Source of the DNA: Aquimarina sp. Aq107
Lineage (GTDB): Bacteria; Bacteroidota; Bacteroidia; Flavobacteriales; Flavobacteriaceae
Direction: 5' to 3'
Length of the DNA stretch: 64,000 bases
Assembly: GCF_943733665.1 (NCBI RefSeq)
Contig: NZ_OX030782.1
Coordinates: 3,334,501 to 3,398,500, forward strand
Position numbers and translations under genes: made by a program. How positions within the stretch are numbered: the stretch's first letter is position 1; each line of letters starts with the position of its first letter. The notes beneath the pieces are model-generated. The model made no database searches. It worked only from the letters and a program-made list of their open reading frames with translations, and had not been told where the DNA came from. Positions 1-8,545 of the stretch are shown piece after piece.

Positions 1-123
1 AAAATTATTCAAAAACCAATTATGTTCTCCATAGAATTCCCAACTAGACAACGGAAGTACTAATGCAGAAATCGAATTGTAATATTCTGCCATCATTGTA
101 TCATAACCCTCAAACTCTTTCAT
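1..123 (-). CDS. partial hypothetical protein (N-terminal 41 residues)
   Basis: An open frame runs from an ATG at 121-123 to the left edge without a stop. It begins MKEFEGYDTMMAEYYN and continues for 41 codons. A TAnnTTTG-type -7 element (139-146, minus strand) sits about 15 bases upstream of the ATG and supports the start. The fragment is acidic and aromatic-rich, with no signal peptide or recognisable domain. I do not recognise the family; the rest of the gene lies outside the window. Confidence 0.5.
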   Translation of the reverse strand, partial: MKEFEGYDTMMAEYYNSISALVLPLSSWEFYGEHNWFLNNF

Positions 124-138
124 AATGCGTGTTTTGAG

Positions 139-146
139 CAAATTTA
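139..146 (-). promoter_or_regulatory. putative -7 element of the partial gene
   Basis: On the minus strand this reads TAAATTTG, matching the Bacteroidota primary-sigma -7 consensus TAnnTTTG. No TTG is seen at the usual 19-21 base distance upstream, so this is a single-element call. Confidence 0.3.
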
Positions 147-219
147 TAGATTAAAACTAAAACCATAGATTGAACAAAAGTTAATTATACAAGTAAACAA
201 AAGTTAAATTTTATCCTTA

Positions 220-2691
220 TTACCACTTAAATTGCAATGTAGCATACCAAGTTAAAGGATCAGATGGTATAATTCCGGGGCCTGGATATCCTGTAGCTCT
301 TTGTGTAAAATAACTTTCATCTAAAAGATTATTAACTCCTGTTTCTAATTTAAACTTCTTATAGGTATAAGAAAAAGATACATCTAAAATAGAATAAGAT
401 GGTATCTCACCAATGATACCATTTCTATTATCTCCATCCAATGCTACAGAAGCATTAGAAACATCAGTAAATTGCTCAGAAAGATATGTGTATTGAATGT
501 CTGCTAGAAAGTTCTTATAACCAAATTTAAGTCCAGTTTTTAAGTTAATTTCTGGTATAAACTCTACTTTGTTTCCTTCTACTCCCGAAAGATCAGACGA
601 TGTATATTCTGAACTGGTAAAAGAAGCATTAGCAAAAAGATTTAATCTATAATTTTCATTATCTCCAGAAAATGTATTCCAAATATTCCAATCCACAAAA
701 CTCTCTACCCCATAAATAAATGCATCTCCGATATTTCCTCTTACGCGTTCAGCCCTATCATTAAAAACAATGCCTATTCTATCATCATACACTAGTCCAA
801 AAACACTCACATCATATGACAACATATTGTTTAGTCTGCCTCTTACTCCAATATCCGCGGTAAAGCCTTCTTCATCTCCTATGTTCGGGTCAACTCTAAA
901 GGTGGGACTTACTACTCTTATATCACTAAAAGTAATAGATCTATAGTTTTGTGAAACATTCACATAAGTTTCTAGAGAATTATTAAGTTTATAACTAGAC
1001 CCAATTCCGAAAAGAAAAAAGGATCGATCCAATTCTCTATTATCCGTCTCTATATTATTAGCAATTGGATTACCAGCATTATCAAATACTACATTATTAA
1101 AAGTTCCTTCACTCTCTGTTTTAATATATTCAAATCTAAATCCTGGAGTAACAGAAAACTTCTCTGATAGTTTGAAAATATTTTCTCCAAAAATAGCGAG
1201 GTTAACATTAGGAAAATCAAAAGAAGATTGATTAGGGTAATCAGGAAAAGCCTCATCCTGAAAGTTAAAATCAGGTCCTGATCCAAGACCTCCTGATCCT
1301 TGTCTAGAATCATTGGATGCTTTATAAAACTTGGAACCAATAAGAAAAACAGACTCCTTATCCAACAAATCATATCTAGTAAGCAATCTTGCCTCTGCTC
1401 CCCAATTTCTAAAATTATCAACAATAAGATCTCTAGAATTCACAAAATTACCAGATCCATCTACTTCATCAACATCTGTAATAGGGTTTGTATTGAGACT
1501 ACCAGGAATTCCTCTAAAACCTACTGCAGATCTAGAAGCATCCAAACCAAATAGATTAAGACTAAAATCTGTATTGTCAGAAAACTCATGTTCTAGTTTC
1601 AAAGAAAATAATTTCCAATTTACATCAAACCAATTTCTAGTTCTATTACTAAATGTAGGATCTATATTAAATTGTGTATCTGTTAAACCACCAGGTTGTT
1701 TAGCCAAATAATCCAAATAGGTAAACTCCCCGATCAACTTAGTTCGATCCGATAATTGATACCCCAAATGAACATAAGCATTCTTAGAATCAAATTCGGA
1801 GTTAGCTCTAAACCCATCACCTTTCTTATAATTGAAATAAGTATAATAACTAAATTTACCAACGGTACCTCCTAAACTATTGAAACTGGTAAAAAGATTA
1901 TAGGAACCTAACGTTTGACGAGATACTAATTCTATTTTTTTATTTGGATTTGGTCTTTTCATTTTAAAATTTAACAAACCTCCAAACTGTGTTCCATATT
2001 GTAATGAAGCAGCTCCTCGCACAACTTGTATTTCTTCAATAGCTTCTGCAGGTGGTGTATAGTAACTTTCTGGATAACCTAATACATCAGCACTAATATC
2101 ATATCCGTTCTGACGGGTATTAAAATTTGCTGTACGATTAGGGTCCAAACCTCTACCTCCTATATTAAGTTGTAATCCACCTGTACTATTCTCATAAATG
2201 TTTAATCCAGCAACCTGCGCATAAATTTGCCTCGCATTATTAGAAGCTAAATTACCTTGAACATTGCTTAATAAAACTACCTCACTTTTTTTACCTGCAT
2301 ATATCGCAGTTCCTTCTACAGGTTTTAAACGTTTAAGTCCAAATACTTTTTCTCTTCGTTGTGTTACCACAACTTCAGACAGCTCTTCTCCTAATGTTTT
2401 TAGAACAAAATTCACTTCTAGATCCTTATCTACCTTTACTTGTCGCTCCAAAATTTCATAATCAAAGCTAAAAACAGATAAATAGTAGTCACCTTGCTCC
2501 ACATCCATAAATTCGAAACTACCATCTCCTCTTGTAATTGTTTGTTCTCCAGTAGATCTATTATATACCTCGGCACCTTGAATTGGTCGATTATTTTCAT
2601 TTACAACAATCCCCTTAATCTTGTATTGCGCCGATACAACTGTAGTTAATAGTAAAAAAAACACAACTACTTTACAATCCCTTAATCTCAT
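220..2691 (-). CDS. TonB-dependent outer-membrane receptor, iron-uptake type
   Basis: Outer-membrane active transporter of about 823 residues, probably for a ferric or haem ligand. The chosen ATG at 2691 starts a classic signal peptide (MRLRDCKVVVFFLLLTTVVSAQ-like, about 22 residues); a longer reading to 2763 only adds a basic, non-signal extension. Next come a carboxypeptidase-regulatory-like domain (about residues 24-105), a plug domain containing an EVVVTQR segment and an IQVVRGAASLQYGTQFGG plug signature, then a long beta-barrel ending in an aromatic C-terminus (LQFKW). It overlaps the 3' end of the HTTM gene upstream by 20 bases, so the two are probably co-transcribed and coupled. With imelysin, HTTM and DUF4856 genes just upstream, an iron substrate is likely; the exact ligand cannot be read from sequence. 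Confidence 0.9.
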   Translation of the reverse strand: MRLRDCKVVVFFLLLTTVVSAQYKIKGIVVNENNRPIQGAEVYNRSTGEQTITRGDGSFEFMDVEQGDYYLSVFSFDYEILERQVKVDKDLEVNFVLKTLGEELSEVVVTQRREKVFGLKRLKPVEGTAIYAGKKSEVVLLSNVQGNLASNNARQIYAQVAGLNIYENSTGGLQLNIGGRGLDPNRTANFNTRQNGYDISADVLGYPESYYTPPAEAIEEIQVVRGAASLQYGTQFGGLLNFKMKRPNPNKKIELVSRQTLGSYNLFTSFNSLGGTVGKFSYYTYFNYKKGDGFRANSEFDSKNAYVHLGYQLSDRTKLIGEFTYLDYLAKQPGGLTDTQFNIDPTFSNRTRNWFDVNWKLFSLKLEHEFSDNTDFSLNLFGLDASRSAVGFRGIPGSLNTNPITDVDEVDGSGNFVNSRDLIVDNFRNWGAEARLLTRYDLLDKESVFLIGSKFYKASNDSRQGSGGLGSGPDFNFQDEAFPDYPNQSSFDFPNVNLAIFGENIFKLSEKFSVTPGFRFEYIKTESEGTFNNVVFDNAGNPIANNIETDNRELDRSFFLFGIGSSYKLNNSLETYVNVSQNYRSITFSDIRVVSPTFRVDPNIGDEEGFTADIGVRGRLNNMLSYDVSVFGLVYDDRIGIVFNDRAERVRGNIGDAFIYGVESFVDWNIWNTFSGDNENYRLNLFANASFTSSEYTSSDLSGVEGNKVEFIPEINLKTGLKFGYKNFLADIQYTYLSEQFTDVSNASVALDGDNRNGIIGEIPSYSILDVSFSYTYKKFKLETGVNNLLDESYFTQRATGYPGPGIIPSDPLTWYATLQFKW

Positions 2692-4033
2692 CCTTAAATG
2701 GAATAATCCACGTTTTATGTTTAAATGACTCTTTTTGTTTTCCAAGATCCACTTTGGGATCAATATATTGACTACTTAATCTACCATTAAGCGCCACATA
2801 ACTTTCTACAAATACCTGTACATTCTGATGCCCCTGTTTTTCAAAATGTTTTTTTAAGTAGTTTGCATACTCTAATATAAAATCTGGCTGTGTTGCCATT
2901 TGTTTTTGCTGAAAAGGAGTTAAAAAATCATCATTATCAACATAAAATCGTTTTCCAGTTTTTTGATCCACGATTTTAAAATTAGCGTAACCTGCCTTTT
3001 CCATTAACATCACCCGCCAAGAGAAACGATAGCCCTCTTCTGTCCAAAACAATTCTCCGGGATATAACATATACCGAAACGGCAAAAGTAATTGAATCAC
3101 AAAAAAAACTCCCATTATCGACACAATAATTTTTGTCCTTAAAGATCTTATAATTAAAGTTCTATTAGTATCAAAACCTATTTTCTTAATATTACATATT
3201 CTTGAAATAAATTGTAATATCTTATGATGTATATTTCCATCAAAAAATATCAATGCACTCACAATCATCACATATGGAAACATCCCTATTGGAAAAAGAA
3301 CTCTGGTCAAAACATGGAATACAACTACCATTATAAAGGCAAAAACTCTAGTCTTTCTAAATAGCAACAAAAATGGAATTGTTAAATCATAAATCGCACC
3401 AGTATAACTAAATGCATAATGCACCCACTCCTGCTGCATTAAACCACCTATTAAAGGAATATCATATTTAGAAGGTAACCAAATTTTAAGCGGCATTGCA
3501 TTTAATAACCAATCCGAATTAAGCTTTGCAAGACCCGCGTAGAAATAAACTATTCCAATAAGTAACTTAAGTGTATCAATTGTCCAAACTGGAATTTTCT
3601 GAAAGGATATCCCTCGCACCTTAGCATCTAACGAATAATAAGCGTTAGCCGGCAAAAAGATTAATAAAAAACTTAGAATACTAATAAAATAGTAATGATT
3701 AAGATACGTAGTCTTATCCATCAATTCTATGTACGTAAAACTTAAAAAAAATACTATGATTGCAATTCTATATTTATATCCAATCATAACAAGTAGCGCA
3801 GAAACAGCACATACAATAAAAATCAAGTATGTGTAACTTCCAATAGGTTTAATAAAATCAAACCCATAATACGAGAAGAAAAAAGTTGGTTGAACATATA
3901 ATTTATCTATCCAACCATAACTCCAAAAACGAATAATACTAACGAACATCATTAAACCAAAAAAAATACGAAAGACTGCAAGTGGTGCAGCCTCTGTATT
4001 TTTTTTAAGATATTCGTTTAGTTGAAATTTCAT
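2672..4033 (-). CDS. HTTM-domain membrane protein (vitamin K gamma-carboxylase-like)
   Basis: Integral inner-membrane protein of 453 residues with an HTTM (horizontally transferred transmembrane) domain related to vitamin-K-dependent gamma-carboxylase. The sequence shows many hydrophobic helices in the first 320 residues, the TYLNHYYF segment and the YFYAGLAKLNSDWL segment typical of HTTM proteins, then a soluble C-terminal part of about 130 residues. The gene lies 18 bases after the imelysin-like gene and overlaps the TonB receptor downstream, so it belongs to the same operon. HTTM genes are recurrently found beside imelysin and TonB receptors in flavobacteria. Its biochemical role there is unknown, and carboxylase activity should not be assumed. 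Confidence 0.85.
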   Translation of the reverse strand: MKFQLNEYLKKNTEAAPLAVFRIFFGLMMFVSIIRFWSYGWIDKLYVQPTFFFSYYGFDFIKPIGSYTYLIFIVCAVSALLVMIGYKYRIAIIVFFLSFTYIELMDKTTYLNHYYFISILSFLLIFLPANAYYSLDAKVRGISFQKIPVWTIDTLKLLIGIVYFYAGLAKLNSDWLLNAMPLKIWLPSKYDIPLIGGLMQQEWVHYAFSYTGAIYDLTIPFLLLFRKTRVFAFIMVVVFHVLTRVLFPIGMFPYVMIVSALIFFDGNIHHKILQFISRICNIKKIGFDTNRTLIIRSLRTKIIVSIMGVFFVIQLLLPFRYMLYPGELFWTEEGYRFSWRVMLMEKAGYANFKIVDQKTGKRFYVDNDDFLTPFQQKQMATQPDFILEYANYLKKHFEKQGHQNVQVFVESYVALNGRLSSQYIDPKVDLGKQKESFKHKTWIIPFKDEIKGL

Positions 4034-4051
4034 AAGAGAACGAGATTATAT

Positions 4052-5167
4052 TTAATCTCCATCGGCATCTACAAAATCAATATTTACAGCTATAGCCTGA
4101 AGCATATCTACTTTTAGAAAAACAACATTCTTTTGCAGCTCATCATATGTATTAAGCATTAGACTATTATTTGTTCTCACTTGTTCAGAAAAATCTTCGT
4201 TCAGGTTAGTTGCTATTGTTCTAGCTGTATTAAACTGATTATTAATCAGGCTACTTAAATCTTCCTCATCTTTAATTGTATTAAGAAAATCTAAGTATGT
4301 CTTTAAACTCTGACCTGTGGTACTACTACTAAAATTCTTTCCATTAAAGAAATCTTGTAATGCATCAAGATTCGCGTTAAAAAGTGTTTTTGACAAATCT
4401 CCTTTATAAATCGCTTCTACTCTGTCATCTAAAGGAGTTCCAGAAAATACACCTGCAGGAATACCTATTTTACCTGCACGTAAGTGTTTTTCATAATGAA
4501 ATATAAAATCATTCACTAATTTGTCTAATGAACTTGTTGCGGATGAACCATTATTATTTACAAAAGAATCTCTAAAAGTATCTGTCCAGTCATTCAACAC
4601 CTCTGATGTCATATCATCCATTCTGGTAACAAGATCAATAAGATAATTTTTATAATTTGTACCAGTAGTGACATCTGTATAGAAACCAACGATAGCATCA
4701 TCAGAATCAGAAAGACCATTAATTAAATAATCTAATGAACCAAAACCTTGTTCATCTTGTTGAGAAACCGAAGTAAGATCATAAGTTCCTGAAGATATAT
4801 TTGCTTCTATATTTGCAGCACTAACAGGATATACATTCATAAAATTTCTAAAAGAAATCTCTTCTGCCTTCCCTATTTCAAACATGCTAACAGATTGCCA
4901 AGAGATAAATGCAGTAGACCAAGCTTGTCTTAGAGTTGCCAAATTAGACTCATTCGTTGTACTTACAAAATCCGATGCAGCTACTTTTAACGCAGCCATA
5001 TCAGTAGAAAAATTTTGATACGCTGGAATTACAATATTATCTGCTACATTTTCTAACAGTGCTTTTCTATCAAAATTATCTGTTGTTTCTCCACTATCAT
5101 CGCTAGATGAACAGGCAGCCAGAATAAGAACTAAAACAACCACTGTCAAAAACCCAAACTTCTTCAT
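4052..5167 (-). CDS. imelysin-like lipoprotein (peptidase M75-like)
   Basis: Secreted lipoprotein of 371 residues. A short signal peptide ends in a lipobox (LILAACSSSDD) followed by acidic and Ser residues. The body is all-helical, as in the imelysin/IrpA family of iron-regulated envelope proteins, with the conserved FHYEKHLRAGKIGIPAG segment near residue 230. At the position of the family GxHxxE motif the sequence reads GFGSLDYLING, so the His is replaced by Gly and the acidic residue is Asp. Metal binding by that motif is therefore doubtful. The gene is in the iron operon between DUF4856 and HTTM, with a hairpin terminator (5206-5247) separating it from DUF4856. Role: probably iron or haem handling at the cell surface, by family and context. 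Confidence 0.85.
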   Translation of the reverse strand: MKKFGFLTVVVLVLILAACSSSDDSGETTDNFDRKALLENVADNIVIPAYQNFSTDMAALKVAASDFVSTTNESNLATLRQAWSTAFISWQSVSMFEIGKAEEISFRNFMNVYPVSAANIEANISSGTYDLTSVSQQDEQGFGSLDYLINGLSDSDDAIVGFYTDVTTGTNYKNYLIDLVTRMDDMTSEVLNDWTDTFRDSFVNNNGSSATSSLDKLVNDFIFHYEKHLRAGKIGIPAGVFSGTPLDDRVEAIYKGDLSKTLFNANLDALQDFFNGKNFSSSTTGQSLKTYLDFLNTIKDEEDLSSLINNQFNTARTIATNLNEDFSEQVRTNNSLMLNTYDELQKNVVFLKVDMLQAIAVNIDFVDADGD

Positions 5168-5205
5168 CTTATTTTTATTTATTCTTAATAAATTTTTGCA
5201 AATGT

Positions 5206-5247
5206 AAAAAAAGAGGAGGGATTATTATAAAGTCCTTCCTCTTTTTT
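5206..5247 (-). terminator. intrinsic terminator/attenuator between DUF4856 and imelysin genes
   Basis: On the minus strand a 15-bp GC-richer stem (AAAAAAGAGGAAGGA pairing with TCCCTCCTCTTTTTT, one G-T wobble) is followed by a run of T. It lies inside the operon, after the DUF4856 stop and before the imelysin start, so it could reduce read-through to the downstream transport genes. Confidence 0.6.
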
Positions 5248-5272
5248 ATCATTTTTATATTTTGTTTAATTT

Positions 5273-6499
5273 TTAGCTTCCAGCCTGTGCTACGGTAAAA
5301 TCAAACTTAGATGCGATAGTTTCTGACATTGCATCTAATGTTTCTGGTGTTACATCCCATAAACCATTTGTTCCTCCCATAAGATCATCTATCAAGCTTT
5401 GCACCTCTGTTCTAGTGAAATAAGGAGCAGTACTATCAGAATTTCTAGTAAACTGCAAACTATAAACAAATCCAAATCCTTCAGAAAGATCGTGAAACGC
5501 ACTTGCATAATCTACAGTACCAGCCTCTAATGATGCTTTTCCTTGTTGTAAATAATAAACGGCTCTTATTGCAATAACTTGCGAGATCTTTTCTCTAAGA
5601 ATTGCAGCTTGCTCGTCACGTACAGTGTAGTTTTTAGCAACAATAGCAGCTCTACCAAGCTTAAATGCATCATAAATATCATCAGCAATTCCTGTGAAAT
5701 CAGCATCATCTTCTACTCTACCAACATATTTATTAAGAAAACTATCATCATCACCAATAGTAGCATTAGGATTCGCTGGATCTACAGATGCACCGTAAAC
5801 ATATCCATAAGCTTCATCCCATTTATGCTCCATAGTAGTATATGTACTACCATCAGCAACTACACCATTATCATTGTTTGCTACATTATCAGCCTCGTCA
5901 AGAACAGCTGTACCTAGGTAATTATTTAATGCTTGATCCGTCATTAAAGCACCGATCAAACTTTTAGCAAAAGCCTGATTATACTCTAATCCTTTAGCAT
6001 TTATATATCTATTAGATCCACCTCCAGCTTCCTGAAGAACTCCTGCGTTACCAGCTGTAGCAGTTATCGCCCAGTTAGGAAAAACCTCATCAACCTGACC
6101 ATTAATCCAAGCATCAAAATCAGCTTTTATTGCTGCAGCTTCTGTAGCGTTAGAAGAAAAATAATCTCTTGATGCTGCAGTTTTGTTTCTTACACTTTTA
6201 TCCGAAGCGTTTAAATCTGCATCTTCAAAATCATCTGCATTTTCTTGATGATCAAACATTGCATCTATAATAGCTTCTGTACTTGTGTTATCAAGAAATT
6301 GACTAATAACTACCTCTGCCATTGCTATTCTGGTAGTTTGCCCACTAAAACTTACAGTACTTTCTCCTTCACGTAAAAACTCATATGTCGCAGGCGCTTC
6401 TACTTGCACGATTGGAGTTGCATCATCATCAGAAGAACAAGAACCTAAAACGATAGTTCCTGATATACATACAATTTTGAATACACTTTTAATTTTCAT
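5273..6499 (-). CDS. DUF4856 lipoprotein
   Basis: Secreted lipoprotein of 408 residues. The signal peptide ends in a lipobox (GTIVLGSCSSDDD), then the YEFLREGESTVSFSGQTTRI segment typical of DUF4856 proteins. The rest is mostly helical and Ala/Asp-rich with several YYL and FxL segments. DUF4856 proteins usually accompany imelysin-like proteins and TonB receptors in flavobacteria; no catalytic motif is visible and the function is unknown. It is the first gene of the iron operon, with a well-formed promoter at 6540-6569. A terminator-like hairpin follows it, suggesting it is made in excess of the receptor genes. Confidence 0.8.
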   Translation of the reverse strand: MKIKSVFKIVCISGTIVLGSCSSDDDATPIVQVEAPATYEFLREGESTVSFSGQTTRIAMAEVVISQFLDNTSTEAIIDAMFDHQENADDFEDADLNASDKSVRNKTAASRDYFSSNATEAAAIKADFDAWINGQVDEVFPNWAITATAGNAGVLQEAGGGSNRYINAKGLEYNQAFAKSLIGALMTDQALNNYLGTAVLDEADNVANNDNGVVADGSTYTTMEHKWDEAYGYVYGASVDPANPNATIGDDDSFLNKYVGRVEDDADFTGIADDIYDAFKLGRAAIVAKNYTVRDEQAAILREKISQVIAIRAVYYLQQGKASLEAGTVDYASAFHDLSEGFGFVYSLQFTRNSDSTAPYFTRTEVQSLIDDLMGGTNGLWDVTPETLDAMSETIASKFDFTVAQAGS

Positions 6500-6539
6500 T
6501 GCTTTTTATTTAGACTTATTACAAATAATTAATAAAGTG

Positions 6540-6569
6540 CAAATATATTCAACCAAATATATCTGGCAA
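6540..6569 (-). promoter_or_regulatory. primary-sigma promoter of the iron operon
   Basis: On the minus strand a TTG (6567-6569) is followed after 19 bases by TATATTTG (6540-6547). This matches the Bacteroidota consensus TTG-N19..21-TAnnTTTG. It lies 41 bases upstream of the DUF4856 ATG. A second TATATTTG-like copy overlaps the spacer. Confidence 0.6.
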
Positions 6570-6637
6570 ATTTTATTTATACTAAATCTAAATAAATTTA
6601 AATTTTTAACAATTAGATAAAAAAAACTAATAATTTT

Positions 6638-6657
6638 AAACGATTATTTAATCGTTT
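6638..6657 (-). terminator. probable terminator after the haem-binding-domain gene
   Basis: A 9-bp perfect stem (AAACGATTA / TAATCGTTT) with a 2-base loop. On the minus strand it follows the haem-binding-domain gene, and a run of eight T lies about 10 bases beyond. The stem is AT-rich, so its strength is uncertain. Confidence 0.4.
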
Positions 6658-6696
6658 TATTCATAAACCAGTTTTCCAAATTGTTTAATGCTGTAG

Positions 6697-7155
6697 CTAA
6701 TTTGTAGTGTATTTTTTTCTAAGCTCTCTTGTCCAATTAATTAGAACTTCCATTTCTTCTTTTTCTAAATCACCGTGGATCCAAGTATATGACGAAAGTG
6801 GCATTTCTCCTTCTTCTACCTCTTCTATCAACTCATCTAACTTATGGTCTTTTTTCTTATCAGAATATCCTTCCCAATCAGAAACATTAAAATGTTCTTT
6901 TCCTTCTTCTACATGATCTGCTAACCAATAAGAAACTGGCGCTATTTCTGCATACCAAGGGTATACGGTTTGATTACTATGACAATCATAACAATTACTT
7001 TTTAATATTTCCTTTATCTCCTCTGTTGGCTTTGTATCATTTTCAAAATAAGCTACCGATTCATATCCTGACTCGTTCTTATCTGGTCTAACAAATTGCA
7101 TAATTACTAATACTACTAACAATAACAGTCCTACTTTTTTTAATACGTTTTTCAT
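6697..7155 (-). CDS. haem-binding domain protein, membrane-anchored
   Basis: Small envelope protein of 152 residues with one N-terminal membrane segment (VGLLLLVVLVIMQFV) and a soluble haem-binding domain outside. A single CxxCH motif (CYDCHSNQTVYPWY, about residues 55-68) is the c-type haem attachment site, and the following PWYAEIAPVSYWLADHV segment is typical of the Haem_bd family. A c-type single-haem role in electron transfer or haem sensing is inferred from the motif. It lies 18 bases downstream of the HMG-CoA lyase gene, so the two probably share a transcript, though no functional link is evident. Confidence 0.85.
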   Translation of the reverse strand: MKNVLKKVGLLLLVVLVIMQFVRPDKNESGYESVAYFENDTKPTEEIKEILKSNCYDCHSNQTVYPWYAEIAPVSYWLADHVEEGKEHFNVSDWEGYSDKKKDHKLDELIEEVEEGEMPLSSYTWIHGDLEKEEMEVLINWTRELRKKYTTN

Positions 7156-7172
7156 TTTATTACTCTATCTAT

Positions 7173-8039
7173 TTAATGGTATTTTGTAAATATCTTTGTT
7201 GCTTCATTATGAGAAGACTCAAAACTCATTGTTCTTACATTAGTATCTGCCTGTACAGTTGTAAAGTAAGAAAGCATCCTCTCCGTAGGCATATTACCCG
7301 TTAATTCATCTTTTGCCATTGGGCATCCTCCAAATCCTTGTATTGCTCCATCAAATCTTCTACAACCTGCTTTGTAGGCCGCATCTACTTTTTCATGCCA
7401 GGTTGTAGGCGTTGTATGTAAATGCGCCCCAAATTCTATATCAGGATATTTTGGAATCAAGTTGGCATATAAATACTCTATAATTTCTGGATTCGAAGTA
7501 CCTACAGTATCAGAAAGTGATAAAATTTTCACTCCCATATTGCTTAACTTCTCTGTCCAATCACCCACAATCTCAACATTCCAAGGATCTCCATAAGGGT
7601 TTCCAAAACCCATGGATAAATATGCCACTACTTTTTTATTAGCTTTATCTGCGATGTTTAAAATTTCCTGTAAAGTCTCTACGGATTCTGCAATAGTCTT
7701 ATGTGTATTACGCATCTGGAAATTTTCTGAAATCGAAAAAGGATATCCCAAATAATCAATCTCTTTATGCTGTACAGCATCATTAGCTCCACGAACATTA
7801 GCTATTATTGCCAATAGTTTACTTTCTGTAGTCGAAAGATCCAATTTTGATAAAACCTCTGCAGTATCTACCATCTGCGGAATTGCTTTTGGTGACACAA
7901 AACTACCAAAATCTATAGTATCAAAGCCACATCGCAATAACGATTGAATATATTGTACTTTTTTTTCAGTTGGAATAAAATCCTTAATGCCTTGCATAGC
8001 ATCTCTTGGACATTCAATGATTTTTACTTTTTCGGCCAT
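7173..8039 (-). CDS. hydroxymethylglutaryl-CoA lyase
   Basis: TIM-barrel lyase of 288 residues that splits HMG-CoA into acetoacetate and acetyl-CoA, the last step of leucine breakdown. Visible motifs: the N-terminal ECPRDAMQG segment (family consensus E-x-x-RDG-x-Q), the metal-binding HLHTT segment near residue 206, and the C-terminal GFGGCPMAKDELTGNMPTE segment with the catalytic Cys. Length fits the bacterial family (about 290-300). The RDG to RDA change is seen in flavobacterial members as I remember them. It is the first gene of a two-gene minus-strand unit. A related HMGL-like aldolase is possible, but the GGCP motif argues for the lyase. Confidence 0.85.
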   Translation of the reverse strand: MAEKVKIIECPRDAMQGIKDFIPTEKKVQYIQSLLRCGFDTIDFGSFVSPKAIPQMVDTAEVLSKLDLSTTESKLLAIIANVRGANDAVQHKEIDYLGYPFSISENFQMRNTHKTIAESVETLQEILNIADKANKKVVAYLSMGFGNPYGDPWNVEIVGDWTEKLSNMGVKILSLSDTVGTSNPEIIEYLYANLIPKYPDIEFGAHLHTTPTTWHEKVDAAYKAGCRRFDGAIQGFGGCPMAKDELTGNMPTERMLSYFTTVQADTNVRTMSFESSHNEATKIFTKYH

Positions 8040-8088
8040 TTATCAACTTCTATCTAAAAGAAATTCAATTAAGAGTATAAAAATATGA

Positions 8089-8152
8089 TTATTTTTCAGA
8101 AAACAGGATAAAAATTCCTATTCCAATAAAGACAATAATCTATATACATTTT
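8089..8152 (-). pseudogene. remnant of a LysE-family gene 3' end (duplicate of the end of 8546-9172)
   Basis: The minus strand encodes IIVFIGIGIFILFSEK then stop, nearly identical to the last residues of the LysE-type exporter at 8546-9172 (IIVFIGIGIFILFSRK). An in-frame TAG stands where the intact gene has a CAA codon just before this stretch. The DNA match includes a 31-base identity (8106-8136 against 8563-8593) and weaker similarity on both sides over about 60 bases. Nothing of the rest of the gene is left. Confidence 0.75.
8106..8136. repeat. 31-bp direct repeat, copy 1
   Basis: Identical to 8563-8593 over 31 bases (begins GGATAAAAATTCCTATTCC). Together the copies bracket the peptide gene with its promoter and terminator. 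Same orientation. Confidence 0.9.
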
Positions 8153-8171
8153 AAAAAAGGTTTTTTTGATA

Positions 8172-8204
8172 GTAACATTTTACTTTTCGGGGAACATACT
8201 AATA
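8172..8204 (+). promoter_or_regulatory. putative alternative-sigma promoter of the peptide gene (site A)
   Basis: GTAACATTT (8172-8180), a 12-base spacer ending in GGGG, then AACATACTAATA (8193-8204). Both blocks are identical to those in front of the lipoprotein/CHAT operon at 36869-36902, and close to two further sites at 40368 and 40823. The AAC-containing upstream block resembles ECF sigma -35 elements. No TAnnTTTG element is seen. The distance to the ATG is 52 bases. Confidence 0.6.
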
Positions 8205-8211
8205 GAGGTTC

Positions 8212-8233
8212 ACTATTTGAATCAAAAAATAGT
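8212..8233 (+). promoter_or_regulatory. stem-loop in the 5' leader of the peptide gene
   Basis: Perfect 7-bp inverted repeat ACTATTT / AAATAGT with an 8-base loop, between the promoter and the start codon. Its place matches that of the inverted repeats in front of the other peptide genes, although the sequence differs. Confidence 0.4.
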
Positions 8234-8256
8234 ATTAATAATTTAAAAACAAAATC

Positions 8257-8490
8257 ATGTTAAAAGATTTTTTAAAATTAGAAAACACCAAAGAAATTTC
8301 TAGAAAAGAGCAAAAAACTATTAATGGTGGAATTTCAGGAGATTCAATATGCTTTGGGATTGGAGTAACTTCAGCTCCAAATGACGAAGGGACTTCTCCT
8401 GCTTGCGTAAACAGGAATGGGAATTGTATCATAAATGGTTATAGAGCTGTATGTTCAGGTAATAGTCAAGGTGGTTTCTATTATTTATAA
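8257..8490 (+). CDS. double-glycine leader secreted peptide precursor (4-Cys core)
   Basis: Precursor of 77 residues: a 25-residue leader (MLKDFLKLENTKEISRKEQK then TINGG) and a 52-residue core with four Cys, many Gly/Ser/Asn and an aromatic end (GGFYYL). Such leaders are normally cut after GG by a peptidase-containing (C39) ABC exporter; none is in this window. The leader is the same length as, and clearly related to, those at 40462 and 44101. Four Cys would allow two disulphides, which is an inference. The gene stands alone with its own promoter (8172-8204) and strong terminator (8509-8536), and it is bracketed by a duplicated piece of the neighbouring exporter gene, which suggests it arrived as a cassette. 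A bacteriocin or signalling role is plausible but unproven. Confidence 0.8.
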   Translation: MLKDFLKLENTKEISRKEQKTINGGISGDSICFGIGVTSAPNDEGTSPACVNRNGNCIINGYRAVCSGNSQGGFYYL

Positions 8491-8508
8491 AATGAATGTG
8501 AAATAGAA

Positions 8509-8536
8509 AAAAGGTTGCTAGAAATAGCAACCTTTT
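8509..8536. terminator. intrinsic terminator between the peptide gene and lysE
   Basis: AAAAGGTTGCTA / TAGCAACCTTTT, a perfect 12-bp stem with a GAAA tetraloop. It is symmetric, so it can end transcripts of both convergent genes. Confidence 0.85.
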
Positions 8537-8545
8537 GTAACTAAT

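Noticed and set aside
8235..8432. Antisense frame over the peptide gene
   Set aside because: It is a shadow of the precursor gene with no start context or family likeness.
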